NCBI RefSeq assembly: GCF_017309385.1
Contig: NZ_JAFJMJ010000002.1
Location: forward strand, 1,426,001-1,490,000
Length of the DNA stretch: 64,000 nucleotides
Source: Amycolatopsis sp. 195334CR
GTDB taxonomy: Bacteria > Actinomycetota > Actinomycetes > Mycobacteriales > Pseudonocardiaceae
Reading direction: 5' to 3'
The notes under the pieces were generated by a model, which was not told the origin of the DNA, ran no database searches, and worked only from the letters and a program-made list of their open reading frames with translations. Position 1 is the stretch's first letter. Every line of letters starts with the position of its first letter. A program made the position numbers and the translations under genes. This document shows positions 34,172 through 43,062 of this stretch, one piece after another.

Positions 34172-35575
34172 TCAGCGGGTCAGCACGGTGGCCGGGTCGA
34201 GCCCGCTCCCCAGCGGCACCCGGTCGACCAGCCCGGCGGGCAGCCGGACGGGGACCGCCTCGGCGTAACCGAGAACGCCCAGCACCTCGCGGTTCGCCAG
34301 CGGATACGCCCGGCCCTGGTCGGTGACCAGGACGAGGGTGCCCGCGTGCGCCCCCGGGCTCGGCATCACCTCGACCAGCGCCGCCCGGCCCGGTTCGACG
34401 TGGACGCGGTCGGCCAGCGGCATCCCGTAGGCGCCCCGGCGCGCCGTGGTACCGGTCGCCAGTTCGGGGAGCAGCGAGTCGACGTACAGCTCGGGAGCCG
34501 CCGCGGCGGGCTGGTAGGTGGCGCAGAGCGCGCCGCCGCCGGCGAACCGGGGCCGCACCGCGGGCGCCGCACCCGGATCGGCCGGGGCAGGGGGTGCTTT
34601 GGGGGCTCCGGCGGCCGCGGCCGGGCTGAGCGGGACATCTACCGGCTGGCCACCGTCGTAGGCTCGGCCGGTCTCCGGATCCGCGCGCTGGATGTCGTAC
34701 TGCAGCGGGGAAATCGGCCGCAGCCGGTCCGCCTCGGCCAGGTAGTGCTCCCGCCCGCCGGAGGTCTGCACGACGAGCAGCTGGCCCACGCGCAGCCCGG
34801 CCAGGCCCGGTACGGCCGTGGACGGTGAACCGGTACCGGCCAGGCGGAGGGGCCCGATCGGCGCGCCCGCGGGCAGGATGTCCACCAGCGGCATCCCGGT
34901 CCGCGTCCTCGGCTCGCCGGTCAGCGAGAGCCCCGCCGACACGATGCTCGGCTGCTCGACGCGGTGCCGGTAACCGTTGGCGATCAGATAGGTTTCCCCG
35001 CTGGCCGGAATTTCGGCGAGCACCGCCGCGTCGGCCAGCGGCCTGCCACCGGGGTCGCCGACGCCCGCCAGCAGCATCGATTCGTCCACAGTGGACCCGC
35101 TGGGATCGGCCACCGGCCGCGAGCAGAGGCTCCAGCCGCCGGTGAGCAGCTTGTCCGGGGCCGGCAGCGCGTCCGGCGCGTCGGAGATCCCGATCCACGG
35201 CCCGCGTGGCACACCCGCCAGCGAATCACTGGCCACCGACACCGTCTCGGCGTGCTCACCGAGGGCGAGCAGCGCCGAGGCGTAGTTCGTCACCGGGTGC
35301 AGCACACCGTCGAGGTAGACGTACCGCGCCCCGGACTCCTGCGCCACGATCACCGAGGGCTTTTCCCGCCACGACGTGTTCCCGCCCGGATTGACCAGCC
35401 CGTACACCCAGAACCCCACCAATGCCAGCACGCCGATGACGATGCTGCCCACCGCGGCGCCGCCGGGGCGGCGGAACGGCGGTTGCTCCGGGTCCGGCTC
35501 GCGCGTCACCAGCGCCGAGATCGCCCGCTGCGCCAGGAACTGGTGCGCCTGCAGCAGGTCGCGTTTGGACGCCAT
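34172..35575 (-). CDS. eccB: Type VII secretion membrane protein EccB
   Basis: 467 residues. The N-terminus MASKRDLLQAHQFLAQRAIS is the EccB signature. It is followed by one membrane helix (GSIVIGVLALVGFWVYGLV) and a large extracytoplasmic domain of Ser-rich repeats, including YVYLDGVLHPVTNYASALL and CSRPVADPSG. EccB forms the periplasmic part of the ESX complex with MycP. It lies 4 bp downstream of eccD in the same operon. Confidence 0.95.
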   Translation of the reverse strand: MASKRDLLQAHQFLAQRAISALVTREPDPEQPPFRRPGGAAVGSIVIGVLALVGFWVYGLVNPGGNTSWREKPSVIVAQESGARYVYLDGVLHPVTNYASALLALGEHAETVSVASDSLAGVPRGPWIGISDAPDALPAPDKLLTGGWSLCSRPVADPSGSTVDESMLLAGVGDPGGRPLADAAVLAEIPASGETYLIANGYRHRVEQPSIVSAGLSLTGEPRTRTGMPLVDILPAGAPIGPLRLAGTGSPSTAVPGLAGLRVGQLLVVQTSGGREHYLAEADRLRPISPLQYDIQRADPETGRAYDGGQPVDVPLSPAAAAGAPKAPPAPADPGAAPAVRPRFAGGGALCATYQPAAAAPELYVDSLLPELATGTTARRGAYGMPLADRVHVEPGRAALVEVMPSPGAHAGTLVLVTDQGRAYPLANREVLGVLGYAEAVPVRLPAGLVDRVPLGSGLDPATVLTR

Positions 35576-35579
35576 CGCC

Positions 35580-36959
35580 TCAGCCGCCCAATCCGCGCAC
35601 GAGTCCGTACAGGCCCAGCACCGCGCACAGCACCGGCACGCAGGCCAGCACGATCCCGATTTCCAGCAACTCGGCGAACCTGCCGAAGAACGGGCTCGGC
35701 AACCGCTTGCTGTGGCCGAGGCCCAGCAGGACCGCCAGCCCGGCCACGGCGAGCAGGACGGGCGTGGTGACCGCGAGCAGGACGTCCGCTTCGGCCATCA
35801 CCGGACCGGTGGCCAGCGCACCCGCGCCCGCCACGCCGGTCAGCAGCAACGGGGCCCGGTGCCGCAGTGCCGGGTAAAGCCGGGCACGCAGGCAGAAACC
35901 CACCGAGAGCACGCAGAGCAGCACGACGACCGACGCGCCCGATTGCCCGGCCACCACGAACTGGCACAGCACGGCGACCGTGGCCGCACCGCCGATCATG
36001 CCGGTGAGCAGCTGGTCGGCCCGCAGCACCGCGGCGTACACCGCGTGCCGCGGCGGCTGCGGGTCGTCCCGCACGAGGTCGGCGGTGCTGCGCGGCAGCA
36101 CCGGCATCGGCACCCGGCCCAGCCGGGTGGCCAGTGGGCCGAACAGCGGTGAGAACAGCAGCGTCACCACGGCCGCGACCGCGGCGCCGTCGACCCCGTC
36201 CAGCGCGTCCAGGCTGGCCAGCCAGGACGCGAGACCGCCGAGCAGGCCCGCGGTGACGCCCGCGAGGAACAGTTCGGCGCGCTCGACCACTCCGGCGTAC
36301 CCCAGCGCGGAGGCCACCACGAGCGCCGAACACGCGGCGAGTACGTGCGGTGCACCGAATCCCGCGGCAGGCGGGCCACCACCGAGCAGCAACCCGCCGC
36401 CGGCGAAGGCGAACGGCAACCCCAGCGCGGCGACGACCGCGCCGGCGCCCGCGTCGCCCAGCGCGCGGGCCAGCACGGCCCCGGCGACGAGCAGGACCGC
36501 GCAGCAGCCCAAGGCGACCCACGCCGCGGAGGTCCACGGTGGACCGGCCCGGACCACCGCCACCAGTGCGAGGGTGGCGGCGAATGCCCCGGTGAGCAGG
36601 CCCGCGGCACGGGTGTGCACCGGCCCCCACGGCCTGCCGGTGCGCCCGGCGCCCTGCGCGATCGTGTCGGCGAGGTCGTCGTACTCCAGCTCGGGCCAGT
36701 GCAGGCGGCGGGACACCAGGTGCAGCACCTCGCCGTCACGGATGCCGCAGGTGCCCAGCGCGGCGCCGAGGCCGAGCGCGGTGCCGTCGGCCTTGCGCAG
36801 CAGCCAGCCGCCGTCGGTCACGCCGTCGTCGGCGAGGCTTTCCCCGGCGCGGCGCAGGAGGCCGGGCAGGACCTCGGCCACCGAGGCGCGTTCCGGCAGC
36901 GCCAGGTCGATCCGCCGGGCCGGTGCGTCGATGGTCACTCTGACGAGGTTCGTCGTCAT
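35580..36959 (-). CDS. eccD: Type VII secretion integral membrane protein EccD
   Basis: 459 residues. A ubiquitin-like N-terminal domain (VRVTIDAPARRIDLALPERA and the DGWLL..GTALG region) precedes about eleven hydrophobic segments from residue 125 onward, the EccD topology. EccD forms the membrane barrels of the ESX translocon. The first gene of the leftward eccD-eccB operon; the divergent pseudokinase gene starts 140 bp away. Confidence 0.95.
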   Translation of the reverse strand: MTTNLVRVTIDAPARRIDLALPERASVAEVLPGLLRRAGESLADDGVTDGGWLLRKADGTALGLGAALGTCGIRDGEVLHLVSRRLHWPELEYDDLADTIAQGAGRTGRPWGPVHTRAAGLLTGAFAATLALVAVVRAGPPWTSAAWVALGCCAVLLVAGAVLARALGDAGAGAVVAALGLPFAFAGGGLLLGGGPPAAGFGAPHVLAACSALVVASALGYAGVVERAELFLAGVTAGLLGGLASWLASLDALDGVDGAAVAAVVTLLFSPLFGPLATRLGRVPMPVLPRSTADLVRDDPQPPRHAVYAAVLRADQLLTGMIGGAATVAVLCQFVVAGQSGASVVVLLCVLSVGFCLRARLYPALRHRAPLLLTGVAGAGALATGPVMAEADVLLAVTTPVLLAVAGLAVLLGLGHSKRLPSPFFGRFAELLEIGIVLACVPVLCAVLGLYGLVRGLGG

Positions 36960-37099
36960 CCGCGTCGTCCTCCTGGCCGTGGAGCGGACGGCAGCATCCT
37001 GCCGCCGGCACCCCCGTGGAACTTCTCGTTCCTACGATGAAGCGCGAACGGGCCGGGGGAACGGGAACGGCAGCTACCGGACAAGGGGATGGCGGCACC

Positions 37100-38407
37100 A
37101 TGAGGGGTACGCACGATCCGGCGGGCACACTGACTCCGCTCGGCGACGGCCCGGTGGCCACCGTCCTCACCGGTGCCGACGGGCACGCCGCGTTCGCGCT
37201 CAAGGCGTATCCGGGAACGATCGACCGGCGCACCCGCGGCCTGCTCGACGCCGAACTGCGCCGGCTCGGCGAGCTGCGTACGCGGGCGCACGTGCTGGTG
37301 GCCGACCGGGTCGAGGAACTGCCCGACGGACGGTGTGCGCTGCGGATGGAGCTGTGCGCCCAGTCGCTGCCGGAACTGGTCGGCTCGTTCGGCCCGCTGA
37401 CCGTTCCGGACGCGCTCGCCGTGGGCAGCGCACTGGCCGCGGCACTCGCGGCCGCGCACGCGATCGGCGTGGTGCACGGCGGCGTCACCCCCGGCAACGT
37501 GCTGTTCCGGCCGACCGGGGAGCCGGTGCTCGCCGACTTCGGCTTGACCCTGCGGCACGCGTTTCCCGCGGAAGTGAGCGCCGGGGCGGACTTCCTGGCT
37601 CCGGAGACCGTGCGGGACGGCACCAGGGACGAGCGGACGGACCTCTACGGGCTCGGGGCCGTGCTGTACTTCGCGCTGGCCGGTGCGTCCCCGCACCAGG
37701 GGCGGCTCGGGGAGCAGGTGGACGAGCGCCTCCTGCGCACCCTCAGCAGCGAGGTGCCCGCGCTGGAGCGCACCGACCTGCCGCCGGGACTGAGCCAGCT
37801 GGTGTCCGCGTTGCTGGCGCGGAACCCGGACGCGCGGCCGCTGGACGCGGCGACGGTGGCCGCCAGGCTGGGCCCGCCGCGGGCGCAGCCCGTGTTCGAC
37901 GACTTCGGTGACGTATTCGCGGGCCACGTCGCCAGACCCCAGCCGCCCGCCCCCGTGCACCGGCCCGCCGAGGCCGTGCCGCGGGCCAAGCCGAAGACCG
38001 GTGCCGTCATCGCCATCGTCGGCGCGCTGTCGCTACTCGCCGTCGCGTTGGTGGTGTTGGTGAACCGGCCCGCGAAACCCGAGGCGCCGATCGCGCCGGC
38101 CGGTATCGCCGCGCCGGATCCCGGCCGGTCCGGCGGGCAGCCGGTGATTCTCGAACTCGCCGAGCCGGTGGACAAGGGGGAGTACGTCGAACTGTCCTGG
38201 CGCAGCAGCGAACCGCTGGACTTCGTGGTGGTCATCGCCGCGGAAGGACAGCAGGCGCACGCGGAATACGTCGAGCGGGCCAGCACCTACCGGGGCCGGA
38301 TCGACCCGGTGCTGCGGTACTGCTTCCTGATCCAGGGCGCCACTTCCACCGGTTACGTGCAAAGCCAGCCGAAACCGATCCGCGAAGCCACGTGTGTCAA
38401 CGAGTAA
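37100..38407 (+). CDS. PknB-like pseudokinase with membrane anchor
   Basis: 435 residues, ATG 37100 with AAGGGGA upstream (ATG 37037 is possible). It has a Ser/Thr-kinase fold: beta-3 Lys35 (AFALKAYPG), catalytic loop VVHGGVTPGNVLF (126-136) and DFG at 146-148. The loop has HGG in place of HRD and Thr for the following Lys, so the catalytic Asp is lost and it is probably inactive. A membrane helix (VIAIVGALSLLAVALVVLV) near residue 310-330 is followed by an extracytoplasmic beta domain. It heads the cassette running to 42989 and is divergent from eccD. Confidence 0.8.
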   Translation: MRGTHDPAGTLTPLGDGPVATVLTGADGHAAFALKAYPGTIDRRTRGLLDAELRRLGELRTRAHVLVADRVEELPDGRCALRMELCAQSLPELVGSFGPLTVPDALAVGSALAAALAAAHAIGVVHGGVTPGNVLFRPTGEPVLADFGLTLRHAFPAEVSAGADFLAPETVRDGTRDERTDLYGLGAVLYFALAGASPHQGRLGEQVDERLLRTLSSEVPALERTDLPPGLSQLVSALLARNPDARPLDAATVAARLGPPRAQPVFDDFGDVFAGHVARPQPPAPVHRPAEAVPRAKPKTGAVIAIVGALSLLAVALVVLVNRPAKPEAPIAPAGIAAPDPGRSGGQPVILELAEPVDKGEYVELSWRSSEPLDFVVVIAAEGQQAHAEYVERASTYRGRIDPVLRYCFLIQGATSTGYVQSQPKPIREATCVNE

Positions 38408-38521
38408 CTGGCACCGTTCGTTCACCGAGCGTTCACCTCCTGATGGGCGGCCCGCGCGTCAAACGAGTCACGGGCGATGAAGGATCGGCCGCAGGGGGAA
38501 CGAGTTGGGGAGACGCGACGA

Positions 38522-39616
38522 GTGAAACGCCGGTTGTCCATCGCCGCCGCGGTGGTACTGGTCCTGGCCGTGGCGGGCGTGATCGTGTTCGGCGGGCCGG
38601 ATGAGGCCGGGACAGGCACGCGGGCGGGCGGAACGACCACGGTCAAAGGGGTGATCGGCTCGGAGAAGCTCGCCTTCTTCTCCGATCAGCGCGTGATCGA
38701 CGCCTTCGCCAGGCACGGGCTCGAAGTGGAAGTGGACACGGCCGGTTCGCGTCAGCTCGCGACGAGCGTGGACCTGGGCGGTTACGAGTTCGCCTTCCCG
38801 TCCTCTTCGCCTGCCGCGCAACGCATCCAGCGTGACCGCTCGATCACCGGGGGGTACACGCCGTTCCAGTCACCGATGGCCGTGGCGACCTTCGAGCCGA
38901 TCGTCTCGCTGCTCACCGCGAACGGCGTGGTGCGCCAGGGCGCGGGCGACTACCAGGTGCTCGACATCGCGAAGTACCTCGAGATCACCCGCGCGGGCAC
39001 CCGCTGGGACCAGCTGCCCGGCAACACCGCCTTCCCCGCGCGCAAGAACGTGTTGCTGACCACCACCGACCCCCGCGAGTCCAATTCGGCCGCGATGTAC
39101 CTGTCGATCGTTTCCTTCGTGGCCAACGGGAACACCGTGGTCAACTCCCCGGAGGCCGAGGCGAAGGTGCTGCCGGAGCTGTCGAAGCTGTTCCTCGACC
39201 AGGGGTACACGCAGAACAGCACCGAGGGCCCGTTCGAGGACTACCTGGCCGCGGGCATGGGGAAGACGCCGATGGCGCTGATCTACGAGTCGCAGTTCGT
39301 GGACCGGCTGATCCGGGCCGACGGCTCGATCCGGCCTGACATGCGGTTGCTCTACACCGCGCCGACGGTGTACTCGAAGCACACGCTGGTTCCGTTGTCC
39401 CCCAACGGGGATCGGGTCGGTCAATTGCTGACCGGTGACCCGGAGCTGGGGAAGCTGGCGGCCACCTTCGGCTTCCGCACCAACGACCCGCGCCGGTTCG
39501 GCGAGGTGACCGCCGCGGCGAAGGCACCGGTGCCCGCCGATCTGGTGGACACCGTGGAACCGCCGTCGTTCGAAACGCTCGAGCGGCTGCTCGACGCGGT
39601 CCAGAAGCAGTACTAG
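38522..39616 (+). CDS. Periplasmic-type substrate-binding protein
   Basis: 364 residues from GTG 38522 (GGGGAG 9 bases upstream; ATG 38477 possible). One N-terminal helix (LSIAAAVVLVLAVAGVIVF) anchors or exports it, with no lipobox. The rest resembles an extracellular solute-binding protein (VKGVIGSEKLAFFSDQRVID ... FAFPSSSPAAQRIQ). No transporter permease or ATPase gene is nearby. The following gene begins right after its stop, and the whole set behaves as one operon with the TelA-like protein. Confidence 0.7.
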   Translation: MKRRLSIAAAVVLVLAVAGVIVFGGPDEAGTGTRAGGTTTVKGVIGSEKLAFFSDQRVIDAFARHGLEVEVDTAGSRQLATSVDLGGYEFAFPSSSPAAQRIQRDRSITGGYTPFQSPMAVATFEPIVSLLTANGVVRQGAGDYQVLDIAKYLEITRAGTRWDQLPGNTAFPARKNVLLTTTDPRESNSAAMYLSIVSFVANGNTVVNSPEAEAKVLPELSKLFLDQGYTQNSTEGPFEDYLAAGMGKTPMALIYESQFVDRLIRADGSIRPDMRLLYTAPTVYSKHTLVPLSPNGDRVGQLLTGDPELGKLAATFGFRTNDPRRFGEVTAAAKAPVPADLVDTVEPPSFETLERLLDAVQKQY

Positions 39617-40780
39617 ATGGACGCCTTCGAACTCACGCCACCGGAACCGGTGGCCGCGGTGCCGGCCGAGCGGGCCGCCGGACTGATCACTGTGGACGAT
39701 GAGACCCGGGCCGCCGCCCGGCGGCGCGCCGAGCACTTCGCCGAACGGTTGCGGGAACTGGACGTCCGGTCGCCGCGGTTCACCGCGGTGCTCGACGAGC
39801 TGCTCGCGGTGGGGGAGGCCGACATGCGGGCCGCGGCCACCGTCGCCGGCGCGCTGCTGGACCGGTCCGCCCGCGCGCTGTCGGGAACGCGCGGCGAGGT
39901 GGCTTCCCCGCAGCAGCAGGTGACCGTGAGCCTGTCCGGGCTCCGCCGGACCGTCGCCGAGCTGGATCCGGCGAAACTTCCGATCACCGGGCGGAAACTG
40001 CTCGGCATGATCCCGGTGGCGGGGGCGGCGAAGAAGGCGCTGGACCGGTACCGGGCGGCGAACGAGCCGGTCAACGCCCTCGTGCTCGACCTGCGTGCCC
40101 GCCAGGACGTGCTGCGACGGGACAACGCCGTGCTCCAGGGCGAGCGGGAACGCCTGTGGCGGACCATGGGCAAACTGGCCGAGGCGGCCGCCTTCGCCGA
40201 GGCCGTGGACGCCGCGATCGACCGCCAGGCCGGGATCTTCGACCTCACCGACCCGGCGCGTGCCACTGCGTTGCGGGCCGACGTGCTGCACCCGATCCGG
40301 CAACGGCACCAGGACCTGCTCACCCAGCTCGCGGTGAGCGCGCAGGGTTATCTCGCGCTGGACCTGATCCGCCGCACCAACGACGAGCTGATCCGCGGGG
40401 TCGAGCGCGCGGTGTCGACCACGGTGACCGCGCTGCGGGTGGCGTTGCTGGTCAGCGGCGCGCTGGCCGGGCAGCGCGACGTGCTCGACGAGGTCGACGC
40501 GGTGCGCGCGACCACGGACGGGCTGATCAGGGCGAACAGCGAACTGCTGGCGATGCAGAGCGAAGAGGTCCGCGAGGCGAGCAGCGATCCGGCGGTCGGC
40601 GTCGAGACGCTGCGCGTGTCCTTCGACCGGATCTACGCCGCCATCGACGCGATCGACACCTTCAAGGCGGACGCGGTCCGCACGATGGCGAGCACGGTGG
40701 AGTCGCTGTCGGGCGAGATCCGCCGTGCCGAGGACTACCTGCGCCGGTCGCACGAAACGGCGCCGGACGGGGGAGCCTGA
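39617..40780 (+). CDS. TelA-like toxic anion resistance protein
   Basis: 387 residues, soluble and almost entirely helical with long coiled coils. It matches the TelA family (toxic anion resistance): LPITGRKLLGMIPVAGAAKK is the typical PxGxKLLxxxP segment, followed by the QDVLRRDNAVLQGER and AVSTTVTALRVALLVSGAL helices. TelA proteins are linked to tellurite, colicin and antimicrobial-peptide tolerance by an unknown mechanism. Start is directly at the preceding stop; the VWA gene overlaps its end by 1 bp. Confidence 0.85.
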   Translation: MDAFELTPPEPVAAVPAERAAGLITVDDETRAAARRRAEHFAERLRELDVRSPRFTAVLDELLAVGEADMRAAATVAGALLDRSARALSGTRGEVASPQQQVTVSLSGLRRTVAELDPAKLPITGRKLLGMIPVAGAAKKALDRYRAANEPVNALVLDLRARQDVLRRDNAVLQGERERLWRTMGKLAEAAAFAEAVDAAIDRQAGIFDLTDPARATALRADVLHPIRQRHQDLLTQLAVSAQGYLALDLIRRTNDELIRGVERAVSTTVTALRVALLVSGALAGQRDVLDEVDAVRATTDGLIRANSELLAMQSEEVREASSDPAVGVETLRVSFDRIYAAIDAIDTFKADAVRTMASTVESLSGEIRRAEDYLRRSHETAPDGGA

Positions 40781-42405
40781 TGAGGAAGCTGATCGCGTTC
40801 GCCGTCGCGGTGGCGTGTGCCGTGACGCTCGCCGCCTGCGACCAGGGTACCGATCCGGAGCAGCCCGCCGGGCCGCCTCAGCCGGGCACCCTGCGCGTGC
40901 TCGCGGGCAGTGAGCTCGAGGACCTGAAGCCGGTGCTCGAAGAAGCGGCGAAGGCCACCGGGGTCACGGTGAACTTCAGCTTCACCGGCACCCTGGAGGG
41001 CACCGAACTGCTCGCGAACGGGGGCGCCGACGGCAAGTACGATGCGCTCTGGTTCTCGTCGAACCGGTACCCGCAGGGCATTCCCGGCGCGGCGAGCAGG
41101 CTGGGCAACCAGACCAAGATCATGAGTTCGCCGGTGGTGTTGGGCCTGTCCACCGCCGCGGCCCAGCGCCTCGGCTGGGTGGGCAGGCCGGTCAGCTGGG
41201 CCGAGATCGCCGAGCAGGCGGGCAAGCGGGCGTTCACCTACGGGATGACCGATCCGTCGGCGTCGAACTCCGGTTTCTCCGCGCTGGTCGGCGTGGCGTC
41301 CGCGCTGGCGGGCACCGGCAGCGCGATCGACGCCGGCCAGATCGGCGCGGTGACCCCGGCGCTGACCGAGTTCTTCAGCGCGCAGGAGCTGTCCGCGGGC
41401 TCGTCGGGCTGGCTGTCCGAGGCCTACCAGCGGCGCGCCACCGGGCAGGAGCCGGGGGCCAAGGTCGACGGCCTGATCAACTACGAGTCGGTGCTGCTGT
41501 CGATGAACGCCGGCGGCAAGCTCCCGGAACCGCTGACGCTGATCTACCCGAGCGACGGCGTGGTGACCGCGGACTACCCGCTGACCCTGCTGAACAACAC
41601 CGGCGACGACGCTCGCGCGGCGTACCAGAAGCTCACCGAGCACCTGCGCTCGCCGGACGCCCAGCGCCGGATCATGGAAATCACGCAGCGGCGCCCGGTG
41701 GTGCCCGGGGTTCCGCTGGGCCCGCGGTTCGGCGGCCAGAGCCTGGTGGAACTGCCGTTCCCAGCCACCCAGGAGGCCTTCGACGCGCTGCTGTCCGCCT
41801 ATTTCGACAAGATCCGGCGGCCGTCGCGCACGTTGTACGTGCTCGACACCTCGGGGTCGATGGCGGGGGATCGCATCGCCGCGCTGCGGTCGGCGCTGGT
41901 CGGGCTGACCGGTGCCGACGGTTCGCTGACCGGGCGGTACCGGAAGTTCCGCAGCCGGGAGGAGATCACCATGCTCCCGTTCGACACCGGGCCCGGGCAG
42001 CCGCGCACGTTCACCGTGCCGGAGCAGGATCCGCAGCCGGCGCTGGACCAGGTCAAGGCGTTCGCCGAAGGGCTCACCGCGGACGGCGGCACGGCGATCT
42101 ACGACAGTCTGAAGCGGGGGTACCAGGTCCTTTCCCCGCTGGTGAGCCAGGACGCGAACCGGTTCACCTCGATCGTGCTGATGACCGACGGCGAGAACAC
42201 CGACGGGTCGGACGCCGCGTCGTTCGAGGCGTCCCTGCCCGGCGTGCCCGAGAACGTGCGGGGCGTGCCGGTGTTCACGGTGTTGTTCGGCGAGGGCAAC
42301 GTGGACCAGCTGAACCGGGTCGCGTCGCTCACCGGGGGCAAGGTGTTCGACGCGCGCGACACCGATCTGGGCAAGGTCTTCCAGGAAATCCGCGGGTACC
42401 AATGA
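40780..42405 (+). CDS. Lipoprotein: substrate-binding domain plus VWA domain
   Basis: 541 residues. The lipobox is visible in FAVAVACAVTLAACDQG (Cys20). Residues ~35-330 form a periplasmic binding domain (GTLRVLAGSELEDLKPVLEE ... YDALWFSSNRYPQG). The C-terminal ~200 residues form a von Willebrand A domain with MIDAS DTSGSMAGD and VLMTDGENTDGSD. It would sit on the outer face of the membrane, binding a ligand and a partner protein. The start overlaps the TelA-like stop, and its end overlaps the XpaC-like gene. Confidence 0.85.
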   Translation: MRKLIAFAVAVACAVTLAACDQGTDPEQPAGPPQPGTLRVLAGSELEDLKPVLEEAAKATGVTVNFSFTGTLEGTELLANGGADGKYDALWFSSNRYPQGIPGAASRLGNQTKIMSSPVVLGLSTAAAQRLGWVGRPVSWAEIAEQAGKRAFTYGMTDPSASNSGFSALVGVASALAGTGSAIDAGQIGAVTPALTEFFSAQELSAGSSGWLSEAYQRRATGQEPGAKVDGLINYESVLLSMNAGGKLPEPLTLIYPSDGVVTADYPLTLLNNTGDDARAAYQKLTEHLRSPDAQRRIMEITQRRPVVPGVPLGPRFGGQSLVELPFPATQEAFDALLSAYFDKIRRPSRTLYVLDTSGSMAGDRIAALRSALVGLTGADGSLTGRYRKFRSREEITMLPFDTGPGQPRTFTVPEQDPQPALDQVKAFAEGLTADGGTAIYDSLKRGYQVLSPLVSQDANRFTSIVLMTDGENTDGSDAASFEASLPGVPENVRGVPVFTVLFGEGNVDQLNRVASLTGGKVFDARDTDLGKVFQEIRGYQ

Positions 42406-42989
42406 TCCGCTATCTGGGTTCGACGAAGAACCTGGCCGGCTGCGCGGGCGGCCTGCTCGGGCTGGTGCTGTACCTGGTCGGGGTGGTCGGCTCGTTCTGG
42501 CCCCTGGTCGTCGCGGGCCTGTACGCCGCGGGGGCGCTGCTGGCACCGCCGGAAAAGGTCCACCTGATCCCCGACGCGTCCGGTCAGCTGCGCGCCGGGC
42601 TGGAAACGTTGGTGCGCGGGGTTTCCGAGCAGGCAGGCCGAATGCCGGAAGGCACGGTGGAAACGGTGCGCCGAACCGCGGAAATCCTCGACGGCCTGCT
42701 GGCGCGCGCCGACCTGCGCGCGAACCCCGATGTCCTGCACGCGGTCACCACCCTGGCACGGGTAGACCTGCCCCAGTCGGTCGAGACTTACCTGAACCTG
42801 CCCTGGTGGCTCTCAGCGAAACGGTTAGCGGGCACCACAACCAGCGCAGCTGACGAACTGCGCACCCAGCTGGACCTGCTACTGGCCAGGGCCGAGAACG
42901 TCGCCGAACGCTTCTACGCCGCGGAGTTGCACCAACAAGCCGACCACACCCGCTACCTCCAATCCCAGGACGATCCCCCCGACGCCTGA
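42402..42989 (+). CDS. XpaC-like membrane protein
   Basis: 195 residues. Two closely spaced helices (LAGCAGGLLGLVLYLVGVVG and PLVVAGLYAAGALLAPP) are followed by a helical cytoplasmic domain. XpaC-like proteins are recurrent neighbours of TelA. It overlaps the VWA gene by 4 bp and ends the cassette; a strong hairpin follows. Confidence 0.65.
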   Translation: MIRYLGSTKNLAGCAGGLLGLVLYLVGVVGSFWPLVVAGLYAAGALLAPPEKVHLIPDASGQLRAGLETLVRGVSEQAGRMPEGTVETVRRTAEILDGLLARADLRANPDVLHAVTTLARVDLPQSVETYLNLPWWLSAKRLAGTTTSAADELRTQLDLLLARAENVAERFYAAELHQQADHTRYLQSQDDPPDA

Positions 42990-43026
42990 CCGGTGTGTGC
43001 CGATCATTCCGTCATTCCGACGAGCG

Positions 43027-43060
43027 GCGAGTGGGGGCCGCCGGGGCAGCCCCCACTCGC
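43027..43060. terminator. Bidirectional terminator hairpin
   Basis: A perfect 12-bp stem GCGAGTGGGGGC / GCCCCCACTCGC with a 10-nt loop sits in the 73-bp gap between convergent genes. Lack of T-runs is normal in high-GC actinomycetes. Confidence 0.65.
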
Positions 43061-43062
43061 GA

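Noticed and set aside
38522..42405. ABC transporter operon, suggested by two binding-type proteins
   Set aside because: No permease or ATPase gene is present; neighbours are TelA- and XpaC-like, so import is unlikely.
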